Below, piece after piece: positions 33,905-45,255 of a stretch of 64,000 bases of DNA. Position 1 is the stretch's first letter. Each line of letters opens with the position of its first letter. The notes under the pieces were generated by a model that saw nothing but the letters and a program-made list of their open reading frames with translations, was not told the DNA's origin and did not search any database. Source of the DNA: Aspidapion aeneum (Eukaryota; Arthropoda; Insecta; Coleoptera; Brentidae); NCBI GenBank assembly GCA_963576565.1, contig OY755044.1:52773347-52837346 (forward strand). The letters run 5' to 3'. A program made the translations under genes and the position numbers.

Positions 33905-34349
33905 CAGTCGAACCTCTCTTACTCGAACCTCTATAACTCGAACCTCTCTATAACTCGAACCTGTTAGGTGGTCCCTGCACATTTTTATATGTCTTTCTAT
34001 AACTCGAACCTCTCTATAACTCGAACCGTATTCCCAGTCCCGCCAACATAAGGATCTCTCTAAGACGAACCTTTGAAACCATAAAGAAAAAGTTGGAAAT
34101 TTTAAGAAAAGTTGACAACGGAATCTTAAAAAAAAATATTTACCAGAAATATGGTATACCAAAAAGTACATTATCCACTATAAAAAAAAAATAAAAAGAC
34201 AGTAATGCAATTTGGAAACGAGGTGGTGAACCACGAAACAACCCTGTGAATTAAGTAAACACAACACAAGTTCTTAAGTATGTATAATTTTTTTTTTCTT
34301 TTACTCGAACTCTCCATAACTAGAAGTTCCAGTTATAGAGGTTCGATTG
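33905..34349 (+). mobile_element. pogo/Tigger-like element, internally deleted, 445 bp
   Basis: The ends CAGTCGAACCTCTCTTACTC and GAGGTTCGATTG are the CAG(T)xGAACCTCT type used by pogo-like elements, flanked by TA on both sides (33903-33904, 34350-34351). The TCGAACCTCTCTATAACTCG unit is repeated four to five times at the left. Inside, plus-strand codons 34075-34190 spell a short CENP-B/psq-type helix-turn-helix: KKLEILRKVDNGI, then KYGIPKSTLSTI. The rest of the transposase is deleted. Confidence 0.75.
34075..34192 (+). pseudogene. pogo-like transposase N-terminal HTH remnant
   Basis: About 39 codons encode the DNA-binding helix-turn-helix shared by pogo transposases and CENP-B (GIPKSTLSTI is the recognition-helix signature). 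No DDE catalytic domain follows. Confidence 0.65.
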
Positions 34350-34441
34350 TATTTGTATTCTGGTTCTGCAATCACTGACAATCTTAACAAGGAAACTTAA
34401 CATATAATACATTTGTATTATTTTATTTTCAGTGATCTAAG

Positions 34442-34718
34442 CAGTGGCGGGAAGGGGCCAAGGAGGAAGCAAATACCAAAATATTTCTTGATTTGTGTGC
34501 GTTTTGAATTCTTAAGTCTGAAATTAAAAATCACAGGTGAGAAAAGGCGCGGCAGGCGAAAATATTTGAAATACTCAGTATTTTTTATTATAAAAATTAA
34601 AAAACTGTTGTGTTGTGCGGTTGACGCATTGGCATTTTCTGCCGTTGAACTAAAAAAGTTCTATGTCAGGAAGGGGGGTGCCAGAGCCCCTTTGCCCCTC
34701 CCCCTGGATCCGCCACTA
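34442..34718. mobile_element. hAT-like MITE, 277 bp
   Basis: It starts CAGTGGCGGGAAGGGGCC, ends CCTGGATCCGCCACTA, and is flanked by GATCTAAG (34434-34441) and GATCTATG (34719-34726), seven of eight identical. It belongs to the same terminus class as 14221-17056 and 59398-59718. The ORF crossing it is not a gene. Confidence 0.75.
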
Positions 34719-34726
34719 GATCTATG

Positions 34727-35544
34727 TACACTTGTATAACTTTTACATTGGTATATAATCTAAAAATTTTTTATTTTATCTAAAGCTAGAATAATATTAT
34801 ATATTTAAATTAATATTATAATATTCTTTATCAGTGGTGCTTGTTTCACTTACTTCAGTAGTCCTCATTAATATTTATTAGAGGCTGTAACCCAAGCATA
34901 TATGAATCCTGATTTATAGCTGACAGTTTTAAATAATTGCTTGTACGGCGTTACAGCTTTTTTAATTCTATACTATTTTGTAAACTATCCCTTTAAGATT
35001 GAGTATCTTAATAGTTTGATAAAAACAGTGTACAACAGCCCATTAGGAGCTCATGTCCCTGGTCTACATAATCTTGCATTAAATAATTATAAAACTGACG
35101 CCGGGTTGGGTTTTTAGCAAGTCTCATTTATAAAAGATTGAATCTACGGGCCTCTTACACCAGAATTTACTAAGACCTTAAAAGTAAGCACTTTAGACCG
35201 GGTTTAAATTTCAAGTCTGTAGACTTGATACCGACCGGTTTAAGTGTATTTTATTATACTCTCAGGTCAACTAACTGTAGTAAGCGTTTCTCAATGAGGT
35301 TCATCTCATATAAATTTCTTCTTCTGAAAAAAAAGGGGCGCAGAAAATTATATTTTTTGGAAGAAATGGCGCCGACAAAAATGTGTTCAATGTAAAGAAA
35401 CTAAACTTGAAAAATAAAAAAAAAATCTCGCCGTTGGCAAAAAATAAGCAACGCACTGGCGAAAATTAAAAAAAAAATGGTTCTATAAAAAACGGTGCCG
35501 CATAAAAAAACATAGTTTAATACGGAGATCCTACTGTACAAGAA
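34727..35544. other. No recognisable feature upstream of LINE C
   Basis: AT-rich sequence. Part of it may be the eroded 5' end of LINE C. Confidence 0.35.
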
Positions 35545-38157
35545 AGCAACTAAGCATTCTGCACTTTAATATCAGATCTGTCAGAAATAAAACCCTTTAA
35601 CTAGAAGCTTTTTTAGCTGATAAAAACTATAGTTTTGTAGCTCTTACTCTCAAAGAAGAACTGGAGTCTTTTAATTCACAAACATACGTTGTTAGTGGTT
35701 ATACTGTTAGGGAACAGTTTAAGGGTGGGGGCATCCTGATACTTATAAATAAATGTCAAAACTTGTGAGTATTTAACCCTTAATATTGAGAAATGTTTAG
35801 AAATCTGTTCTATCTTAGTAAAGCCATATAATCTTTATATATTATCCTTATATAGATCACCTTCGGGGTGCTTTCAGACCTTTTTGGAGGAGTTGGAGGC
35901 AGTCTTGCAAAAAATCGTTAGGGACAGGGACATTATGTTAACGGGCGACTTCAATGTTCATTTTGATCACATCACTGATCCAAATGCTTCTACTGTGATA
36001 TGTTGGAAACTTATGGCTTTAGAAAAATCATAAACCAACCCACGCGAGGGATCGCTTGCTTGGATAACTTTTTTATAAACTTTGAGGGGGTAAAAGTGGA
36101 GGTCCTGGAGACAGGACTTTCAGATCATACTGCACAGGTTCTGCACTTCGATGTAGATGAGACAGTGGTAGGTGGGTCGAAACAGTTGAAAAAAAGGTTT
36201 TTCGACCAATAACACAGAGGCGTCTCTCTGCTTTCACAGAAATCTTAAGCAGACAAAACTGGGATTTTGTTGATAATGTTTTACTTTCTATTGATAAAAA
36301 ATTCTCAGCATTTGTAGAGATTCTGACAACTGCATATCTGGAATCATTTTCTCAAAAAACTTACAAAGTAAGATCAGGGAACCCACAAAAAATTTGTTGG
36401 TTCACTGACAACTTACGTCAAATGAGGGAAAGGCTGCAGTTCTTGGCGGATTACTGCAAAAAATATAATACTCCAGGAAACCAGGAGGAGTATAGGTCTT
36501 TCAGAAAACTTTTCCGTCAGGCAGTGAAAGATGCAAAACTACAGGCAAATGATAACTTGATAAAGACAGCTAAAAATCCAATAAAATGCATGTGAAGCAT
36601 TGTCAACAACCACAGAAGCAGTAAAAATAAAACAAAAACACAACCAAAAATATATCCTGATTATTTCAACGATTATTTCAGCAGAATAGCAACTGGGATA
36701 GCAGAAAACAAAACTAAGGACCTGTCTTTTAACTTTCATCAAGTGACAGAAAATGAAGTATTGAATATCATTAGCAACTTAAAAAATAAAAATAGTACTG
36801 ATATCTATGGTCTCTCAGAAAAGGTAATAAAACATGTAGGAAACAAAATTTTTGCACCATTAACTGGGTTGATAAATCAATGTTATCTACAAAAGGGGGG
36901 ATGAGTCTGATATCTCCAACTACAGACCAATCATCACTTTTGCCAATTGTGTCGAAGGTTGTGGAGAGGTGCATGGCAAAACAAATCTCTGACTACTTTG
37001 AAAATAATAACCTTTTCACAAACTGTCAGTTTGGTTTTAGATCAAAAAGAAGCACAAGGTTGGCCATCCTGGATGTTCTCTGAATCATTATGGATGACTT
37101 TGAGGAAGGGAACTACAGTGCCACTCAGTTCTTCGATCTCAGCAAAGCTTTGATTGTGTTTCCCATGAGATTCTTTTAAAAAAACTCTAGCTCTACAACT
37201 TTTAACCAAAAAGCACACAGCTAGTAGCGTCCTACCTTAAGGATAGGCCACAGATTGTGAAAGTGGGGGATGTGTCATCGGCAGAAAGGATACTGCAGCT
37301 CGGGGTACCACAGGGGTCAATCCTAGGACCAATCCTGTTTTTATTATTTGTAAATAATATTCCCTTGTGTGACCCGGAGTCCAAGTACACCACCTATGCC
37401 GATGATACAAACACCAAAACCAAGGCTAGGGTTCTCGCTGAGGCCTTGAGAAAGGCAGATGATGCACAGTTGAGGGTGAAGGACTGGTTTGATGCAAATA
37501 AACTATCCCTAAATCTAGAAAAAACCCAAATAATTATTTTTACACTGCGGGATATTGAGGGGGAGGAGAATCCAGGTGTGGCTAAGACTTTGGGAATACA
37601 TCTTGACCCAAAACTCATATGGGACTCTCACATTGAGCAGACTTGTAAGAAACTACAAAGCTCAGTTTTCTTACTTAGAAATCTTGCAGAATGTGTAACC
37701 CAAGAAACACTCAAAGGCTCATACTATGCACTTTTCCTGCTCATGACTTATGGCATTATCACATGGGGTAGAGCAGCATCAGTCGGGAGAGTCTTTTCTC
37801 TACAGAGAAAGGCTGTGCGACTTATGGCTGGTCTTGACTATCGTCAGGACTGCAGAGTGGCATTTAAAGACCTTAAAATTCTAACACTGCCTTCAGTTTT
37901 TATCTATGAGTCTTGTCTATGTTAGAGAGCGTAGAGAAATTTACCAAATACACCATAACATTCATGACTACCCCACTCATCATGGAAATGATCTGACAGT
38001 GACTCACTGTCGACTTACAAAAACACAATCTAGGCCGGAGTTCATTGCTATTAAATATTTTAATAAGATTCCTGCAAATATTAGAGAGCTTCCTCCAAAT
38101 ACTTTCAACAGGGTCATTAAGAACTTACTTTATGAAAAAAGTTTCTATTCAGAATAG
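35545..38157 (+). pseudogene. LINE C: CR1/Jockey-like endonuclease-RT, multiply broken
   Basis: Plus-strand remnants run in order. The endonuclease has LHFNIRSVRNK near 35565, FKGGGILILINK at 35715, TGDFN-like codons near 35945 and GLSDHTAQVL at 36000-36212. The RT follows: NCQFGFRSKRSTRLAILDVL at 36880-37083, GVPQGSILGPILFLLFVNNI and the catalytic YADDTN within 37257-37925. The C-terminal tail at 37906-38157 shows LTKTQSRPEFIAIKYFNKIP. Many stops and frameshifts are present. The GVPQGSILGP and YADD motifs separate it from the RTE-like LINEs here (QGCCISPTLF, FADDQ). Its 3' UTR is interrupted at 38160 and resumes at 42816. Confidence 0.75.
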
Positions 38158-39255
38158 TATAAGAGCCCAGTAGGATTTTGGGCTTGAATTGCAAAAAGAT
38201 ACTCATATATTTTAATCGATTCGTCATAAGACCATGTTCCAAAAAAATGGAGATACCTGCGAAAATCCTGCATAAACAACCCGCATCTTTGTTTAAAGAT
38301 GGCGAAAAGGAGTTTGAATCAAATGTACGTAACTTTTTTACTATGACATCGATTTTACTCAAACATATTGTAATTAGCTTCTACTATAATGGTCTCTCCA
38401 AATCACTATTAATAATTTATTTTTTATTTGTCTCTATACTATAAGTTCCTCAAATATGCTGTTTTTTTTAGGTTTTTTTTGATTTTTTAAAGAAAACTAC
38501 TGTATTTACAAAAAAAAACATAAAAAATAAAAAATGTGCAGATTGTTAAGATGTATTCATTGTGGGTCTAATATTTGCTGTAGATGAAGCGGTTCTCGAG
38601 TTACACTTAAAAAACCACTAAATTGGCCTGTACCTACCCCCAGGTACAAAATTTTCATATTTTCACCAAAGTCATGAAAGTTACTAAAAAACTATACAGA
38701 TCGAAAAAGGATGTCAAGCTTAATACGAAACTGCTATTAGTTTCAAACAGAAACTGATACTGAGGTAGATATGGCGGCATAAACATGGCCGAAGCGTAAT
38801 TTACAATTTTATTTTTGAGGGTAATTTTTTTATGTAAAACGAACCCCTACGGGGTCATAGTGTACCCCCGCTAAAAGGTAATTTAATTGTCTTCAAAAAA
38901 GGATAGCACACTTTTTGTCGTAAAGTTAATATTTTCCCTGAAAAACACAAAAAATATGCGACATACATAAATCGATGTTTTCGTTCCATAGAAGTACGAC
39001 AATGGCATGGGTCCATTAAGGGAAAAAAGAATTTATGCACAGATAAGCGAATCCCAGTTACATATTTAAACCCAGTGTCAAAAATCTTACAAAAAACATT
39101 TGATACTTTTCTCTTAAATTGACAGGTGGTCACGTGATTTTGGCAACTTCTTAACGGTTTGAGCTAGAGACTTGGTTCTTTTTTTGATTTGTAGACAAAA
39201 ATGTCCGATCATAATTAATCACCACTCGCATGTTTTTATATTTCTAAAATATGTA

Positions 39256-40134
39256 CAGGGTGTCCCAAAAATCCGGGTCTACCCAAATATCTGCTGAACT
39301 ATTGCAGATAACTGAACCATATTTGGTAGTGATCGGTGCATACATTAACAAAAAAGTTTAAAAAATACATTAAGAAAAAAAGGTATATTTATATTTTAGC
39401 TATTTATTCGATTTTTGTTTTCTAAAAAACACCCTGTATTCCGAAAACGGAGCAATGTCGGACTAAAGGTGGCTTTTAATTGTACTGACTTTTCATAGAC
39501 ACAGACTGTATAAGTAATTTTATCCATATTTCCGAGCTTTTTCATGTTTTTCCCGGGTATGCTGTAATTGACCAGAGGCAAACAACCAGAACCTTAAACT
39601 ACATGGCAATACCAACAAAAAAATATATGTGTCAAAAATTCCCACGTATGGGGGATGGCGGGTAAAAATTTGTAAAAAATGGTAAAAAAATAAGTTTGAC
39701 AGTCGATAGAATTTGACACGTTTTTTATCATAGGCAAGGGACAGTTGGCGTACATGGTTTTTCAAAGACCTTTCAAACAAGATATCTCCAATAGGGTTTT
39801 TGTTTAAGACAACAAACTTGTAAATTTTGACAAAAACTGAAAAAATTAGTTTTGACAGTCCATAGATTTTGACAGACTTGATTGTGTAGACAATTAACGG
39901 CTATATCAAAATATGTATTTAATTGGCAAATACCTTTAAAACGAGGTATCAATCGATAAGGATTTATAATTAAAATTTTTAAGTTGATCGCACCTATGTC
40001 GCCCCCTAATGCAGGGGAGCACAACCGCCTCTTCATAAAATAGATCTCTTGATGTTAACGATTACTGCCAAATATGGTTCAGTTATCTTCAATAGTTCAG
40101 AAGGTGTTTGAGTGGACTCAGAGTTTGGGACACC

Positions 40135-40137
<3 letters not shown>
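39256..40137. mobile_element. mariner-type MITE with CAGGGTGTCCC ends, 882 bp
   Basis: It starts CAGGGTGTCCCAAAAATCCG and ends TTTGGGACACCCTG, flanked by TA (39254-39255, 40138-40139). Just inside the ends, GATAACTGAACCATATTTGG (39308) and CCAAATATGGTTCAGTTATC (40071) extend the inverted repeat. No transposase frame is present. Confidence 0.75.
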
Positions 40138-40138
<1 letters not shown>

Positions 40139-40177
<39 letters not shown>

Positions 40178-40265
40178 TATGTTGCTTAACGATTACTGCC
40201 AAATATGGTTCAGTTATCTTTAATAGTTCAGAAGATGTTTGAGTGGACTCAGAGTTTGGAACACC

Positions 40266-40337
<72 letters not shown>
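40139..40337. repeat. (AT)n microsatellites around a duplicated MITE end
   Basis: (AT)n tracts at 40139-40171 and 40270-40337 flank 40186-40268, a second copy of the right end of the MITE at 39256-40137 (CTTAACGATTACTGCCAAAT ... GAACACCCTGTA). Microsatellite growth at the MITE's TA target site is likely. ORFs here (repeated Tyr-Ile) are artefacts. Confidence 0.8.
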
Positions 40338-40339
<2 letters not shown>

Positions 40340-40413
40340 TGTTTTCGCTCACTCTCGTGGCATCTCCTTCTTACTCTCTTGGCTAATTTTAGTGCCAGGA
40401 AGAGCAGAAATAG

Positions 40414-40678
40414 TAGGGACCTATTGTAATAAAGCCAGGCAATAATTGTGCCGGGCACTATTCTGACATTTTCGCATTAAAAGAACAGCTGTCTTCTTTC
40501 AAAATTAGGCCTTTGTGTATTATAAGAGCCAAAATTAATAGTGCCGCCACTATTAATGGAAAATAAACGACTGGATTTATAACTTCGACTTTGGTAGGTA
40601 TGTCAATTTTAACAGATCAACTGTCAGCTTTCAATGCGAATCTGTCAGAATAGTGCCTGGCACTATTATAAGTCCCTA
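40414..40678. mobile_element. MITE with TAGGGAC ends, 265 bp
   Basis: TAGGGACCTATTGTAATAAA at the left and ATTATAAGTCCCTA at the right are inverted ends, with inner inverted AGTGCCxGGCACTATTCTGAC segments. It is related to 2754-3033 and, in its core, to 62791-62950. Confidence 0.6.
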
Positions 40679-41746
40679 ATACAAAAAACAAGGGATTTTA
40701 ATCTTAGTAACCAGCTCAGGAAAGGAAAGACCTCGGGCAAGACTGCATTCCCGGCCGTTTTAACAAACAGTAAAAATAAATTCAGTTAAAAAAGGTACAC
40801 TAGAAGATTGGATTTTCAATAAACCAAAACATATTAACAAGACTTATTTTATAATAATTTTAATGGGTTTAAAAAAACGTCATATAGAAATAACGGTATA
40901 TGAAACCGGTAACAGCGTTAGTATAAGTTTTTGTGTTTGTCTCTCTGAGTAGGTACATGAAAAAAAACCTTTTAAACTGATGTAACTCGTAAACGAAATG
41001 ATCGATGGCTGTTTCGTTTTATCCATTTATCAGGGAAAATACTACGAATTTACTTTTTAGGTGAAATAAAGCAAATATTTACCTCTAGATAAGCAGGTAT
41101 ACCAAAACTAAAAGAAAAGTTTAGGCCTATTAAATATAGTATGTATTCCAGATACATTTACCTACTTATTTTATGGAGATTTATGTAAAAAAAGCAAAAA
41201 CTAAAAAAGTCTTTATTATTATATATTTATTTATTGCTCGACATTACAAAAACCTCTGTAAATATTTTTATCTCCTATAGAACATCTGTGGCATTTTAAC
41301 CAAAATTGTATTTCTTACACAGTTTTCGAAATCGAACTTTATCTGGGACACCCTGTATATTATTTCAGTGTTAAAAATTCATGGATAGCGAAGTTAGAAA
41401 TAGTGCCAATTGAAATGGAGATGAAAAGTGACAATCAGGGATAAAAAGTGGCAGATCGGGCCTAAAAAGATGTACGAAAAGTAGCGTATTTTTTTTCTTG
41501 GCGAATTGTAGAGGGTGACACCAGTTTTAAATAAAAGTTAAACTTCAGAAATACTACCGCAAGAACATAGGAAAATATAACAATATCAACATTTTTATCA
41601 GAAAATTTCAAAAAATTAATTTGGAAAAGTATAAAATTTTAATTATGCAACAGTTACAATATCGAAATGCGGATTCGGCTAGTTATAAAATTTGTTATGG
41701 GCGCCAGGCGGCACCGTATTCAAAATTTTTAAAAATATGTTTTGTC
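40679..41746. other. Foldback element middle, no gene
   Basis: AT-rich. A lone GGGACACCCTGTA end at 41346-41358 marks another mariner-MITE fragment. No coding frame is supported. Confidence 0.4.
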
Positions 41747-42815
41747 GTCAAAATTGGATAATTTTGTCTACAAATCAAAAAAAGAACCAAGTCTCTAGCT
41801 CAAGCCATTAAGAAGTTGTCAAAATCACGTGATCACCTGTCAATTTATCAGAAAAGTATCACATATGTTTTTTGTAAGATTTCTGACGCTAAGTTTAAAT
41901 ATGTAACTGCGGGTTCGCTTATCTGTGCATAATTTATTTTTTCCCTTAATGGACCCATGCCATTGTCGTACTTCTGTGGAACGAAAACATCGAATTATGT
42001 ATGCCGCATATTTTTTGCTTTTTTCAGGAAAACTATTAACTTTACGATAAAAAGTGTACTACACTTTTTTAAAGATAATTAAATTATCTTTTAGCTGTGG
42101 TACATTTTAACCCCATAGGGGTTCGTTTTACATAAAAAAATTACTCTCAAAAATAAAATTGTAAATTACGCTTCGGCCATGTTTAAGCCGCCATATCTAC
42201 CTCAGTATCAGTTTCTGTTTGAAACTAATAGCCGTTTCTTATTTAGCTTGACATCCTTTCTCGCTCTGTATAGTTTTTTAGTAACTTTAATGACTTTGGT
42301 GAAAATATGAAAATTTTGTACCTGGGGGTAGGTATAGGCCAATTTAGTGGTTTTTGGAGTGTATCTCGAGAACCGCTTAATCTAGAGCAAATATTAGACA
42401 CACCATGAATACATCTTAACAATCTGCATATTTTTTATATTTTATGTTTTTTTTTGTAAAACCAGTAGCTTTCTTGAAAAAATCAAAAAACCTAAAAAAA
42501 ATAGCGTATTTGAGGAACTTACAGAATTTATAGTATAGAGACAAATAAAACACAAAGTATTAATAGTGATTTGGAGAGGCCATTATAGTAGAAGCTAATC
42601 ACAATTTGTTTGGGTAAAATCGATGTCATAATAAAAAATTTACGTACATTTGATTCAAACTCCTTTTCCCTATCTTTAAACAAAGATGGCGGGTTGTTTA
42701 TGCAGGATTTTCGCAGGTATCTCCATTTTTTTTTGGGACATGGTCTTATGACGAATCGATTAAAATATATGAGTATCGGTTTGCAATTCAAGCCCAAAAT
42801 CCTACTGGGCTCTTA

Positions 42816-43009
42816 GACTAGAACAAGAGTTTCTGCAGTGTGACATCAACAACATGCATTTTGGTGTGTAGAGTGTTTTTTCATTTTAAATTTTGTGATG
42901 TTTTTAAAAGCTGAATTTTATTGTCTGATTTGATGTTTGATTGTCTTTTCAGATTTTTATATTTTGTTTGTTTAATGATAGATTATATATATATATATAT
43001 ATATATATA

Positions 43010-43057
<48 letters not shown>

Positions 43058-43198
43058 AATTTTATACTCAGCAAGTTTTGGATTAGGAATAGCTAGATTT
43101 AAGCTTTTTACTTAAATTTCTGTATAGCATCTTTAACTTTTTGACGTGTGTAAAAATTTGTCATTTTTTTTAACATTAATAAAGTATCTATCTATCTA
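42816..43198 (+). mobile_element. LINE C 3' UTR and tail
   Basis: This is non-coding sequence downstream of the foldback element, ending ACATTAATAAAGTATCTATC with a polyadenylation-type AATAAA and a short (TATC)n tail. Its position and tail fit the 3' end of LINE C, separated from the coding part by the insertion. It contains an expanded (AT)n tract at 42985-43054. Confidence 0.5.
42985..43054. repeat. (AT)n microsatellite
   Basis: About 70 bases of AT dinucleotide with one CTAT interruption. Confidence 0.9.
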
Positions 43199-43276
43199 TG
43201 TTGCTACTAAATTTTTTAAAAAAATCGCTACAGGAAAAGGAACTTTTCGGAAAAAAACGCGCCGCAGAAGTCTAAG

Positions 43277-44451
43277 ATATATATATATATATATATTTAT
43301 CGGTTTCACAACGTTCTACGTCTTCCGATACATCTCCACTCGTTTCTGTTTGCCCATAATTCATCATCTAGGCCTCTTATTCTTATTTCACTATCTATTC
43401 CTTCTCTCCAGCTTCTCCTTGGTCTTCCTCGTGTTCTTCGGCCAGTTGGTTTCCATTGTAATATTTGTTTAGGTAGTCTTCCATCATCCATTCTTTGTAC
43501 ATGTCCGTACCACACCAGTTGTTTTGTTCTTATATCATCCACTAGAGTACGTTCACCCACTGTCATAATTTCTCTTATTCTTTGATTGGTAACTCTTTCT
43601 CTTTTTGATTTCCCTGCTGCTCTTCTCCAATAGTTCATCTCCGTAGCGGAAAGCATTTTTTCTGTTCTATCTTTGATTGGCCATACTTCTGAGCCGTATG
43701 TAATAATACTTTTTACAATGGTGTTATATATAAGCTTTTTGTTATGTTTTGATATACTTTGGTCCCAAATTATTCCATTTAATAAAGTTATTGCTTTTCT
43801 TCCTTGTACGTTTCTATCTTTTATAGCTTTGTCTAGTGTTCCGTCAGCTGTAATTTTTAGACCTAAGTATTTATACTCATCACAGGACTGAATTCGCTGC
43901 CCAGTATTTAAGATTAGATCCTGTTTCGTTCCACCAATACACATATACTCTGTCTTATTGATATTAACCTCTAGTCCCCACTTATTGTACTCTTCTATTA
44001 GTTTTCGTGTCATATATTCGAGGTCGTCATAATCCTGAGCCACCACTATCTGATCATCGGCGAAACATAAAGTATACAAGGTGGTTTCATTCAACGGAAT
44101 TCCCATGTTTTGGCATTTTCTCTTCCAGACTTTAAGGACCTGTTCCAAATATATCTTGAAGAGCGTAGGCGAGATACAGCAACCTTGTTTAAGACCTTTA
44201 TTTACTTGAAAGCCCTTGGTTAGTTTTGCTTTTATTTTAACTTTTACCTTACTATTGCGGTATAACTCTTTGATGGCCTTAATTAGTTGTACGCTTATGT
44301 TTGTCTTTTCCAACGCTTTCCAAAGTAGATTTAGTGGTATACTATCATATGCCTTCTGCAAATCTACGTAAAGCAGATGGAGCTCTTGCCCGTATGCCAT
44401 TTTCTTTTCAATAACTTGGGTTATACAAAAGAGATGATCTGAAGTCGATCT
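43277..44451 (-). pseudogene. LINE A2: 5'-truncated copy of the 22.7-25.7 kb LINE
   Basis: A 364-codon minus-strand frame (43306-44400) repeats the C-terminal half of LINE A1: QELHLLYVDLQKAYDSIPLN, GLKQGCCISPTLFKIYLEQV, CFADDQIVVAQDYDD and GRPRRSWREGIDSE. By eye only scattered substitutions separate the two, for example in the last ten residues. Homology to A1 stops at about 44451, just upstream of the RT frame start, marking 5' truncation. The 3' end passes into a (TA)n tract (43277-43297), as in A1. The frame is open, but the endonuclease and the N-terminal part of RT are absent, so it is dead. Confidence 0.85.
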
Positions 44452-44746
44452 AAGATACTTTTTGGAAATGGGTCTGCAGTCGAAAGCTTGTAAAAATGTC
44501 GTTTTAAAAAATAGGTACTTTTAGAAAAATAGGTTACTGTTGGATAAATGGCACCACACAAGGATTTTTTGTGTTAAAATTACAAAAAATTGTGCCGCAA
44601 GTGAAACCTTTAAAAAAATTAATTAATTTAAAGAAAAACAGAAAAAAAATTGGAAAAATGGTACCAAATATAAAAGTTTTGGTTAGTTTCAAAAGTAAAG
44701 TAACATAGTAGGTCAGTTCGCCCCTGATATTATGCTCATTTCATTT
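44452..44746. other. No recognisable feature
   Basis: AT-rich sequence between LINE A2 and the G-rich block. Confidence 0.4.
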
Positions 44747-44904
44747 GGGGGGCTCGGTTCGGATCGCTTCGGGGGGGGGGGGGGATCGGTTCGGTTCGGG
44801 GGGGGGGGGGGATCGGTTCGGTTCGGTCCGGGGGGGGGGTTCGGTTCGGTTCGGTTCGGGGGGGGGGGTTCGGTTCGGTTCGGGGGGGGGGGGTTCGGTT
44901 CGGC
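44747..44904 (+). repeat. G-run / GGTTCGG minisatellite
   Basis: Six units alternate runs of 6 to 14 G with one to three TTCGG pentamers (GGTTCGGTTCGG). The strand asymmetry is extreme compared with the AT-rich flanks, and several G-runs are close enough to allow quadruplex folding. There is no coding potential. Confidence 0.85.
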
Positions 44905-45255
44905 GTGCTAATTTTTAGCTTTGAGCGGTTTAATTGCGCCCCTGTGTGTGATTTAAGTTAAACATTCTTTTTTAAATACATACGTTAGTGCATATGGATA
45001 TTTTAGGTAGTAACATAAACTAAAAGTTCTACTAAACTAACAAAACTATCATAGTAATTAATATGTACGTATATAAAAAATCACGAAATACATTAGTCCA
45101 TTTCGGCGCTTCATATAGCACACTGTGAACGCCCGCATACGGCGCCCCTGGGTAAAGTTTAGGGAAATCCTGCCCCACTCGCAAACAAAAACCTACGTGG
45201 CTAGGCTTTTTTTTAATTTTTAGCAGTGGAGCATTTTAAATGGTATGTATGTGTA
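44905..45255. other. No recognisable feature
   Basis: AT-rich, non-coding sequence. Confidence 0.4.

Larger units (their letters stand above)
38162..42813. mobile_element. 4.65 kb foldback transposon with 1 kb inverted arms
   Basis: The terminus AGAGCCCAGTAGGATTTTGG occurs at both ends in opposite orientation, flanked by TA (38160-38161 and 42814-42815). Arms 38162-39213 and 41747-42813 are reverse complements over about 1.05 kb with scattered differences. The middle 2.5 kb carries other inserted MITEs and AT microsatellites but no transposase. TA duplication points to Tc1/mariner-type mobilisation. It sits inside the 3' UTR of LINE C. Confidence 0.75.

Noticed and set aside
34413..34739. 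108-codon ORF across the hAT-like MITE
   Set aside because: It runs from host sequence through both ends of a MITE, so it is a chance frame.
36539..36974. Minus-strand ORFs in LINE C
   Set aside because: They are shadows opposite broken plus-strand reverse-transcriptase codons.
38178..39133. ORFs in the foldback arms, mirrored at 42528-42816
   Set aside because: The same peptide appears in both inverted arms because of the repeat; it lacks transposase motifs.
40089..40458. ORFs rich in Tyr-Ile repeats on both strands
   Set aside because: They are translations of (AT)n microsatellites in every frame and have no coding meaning.
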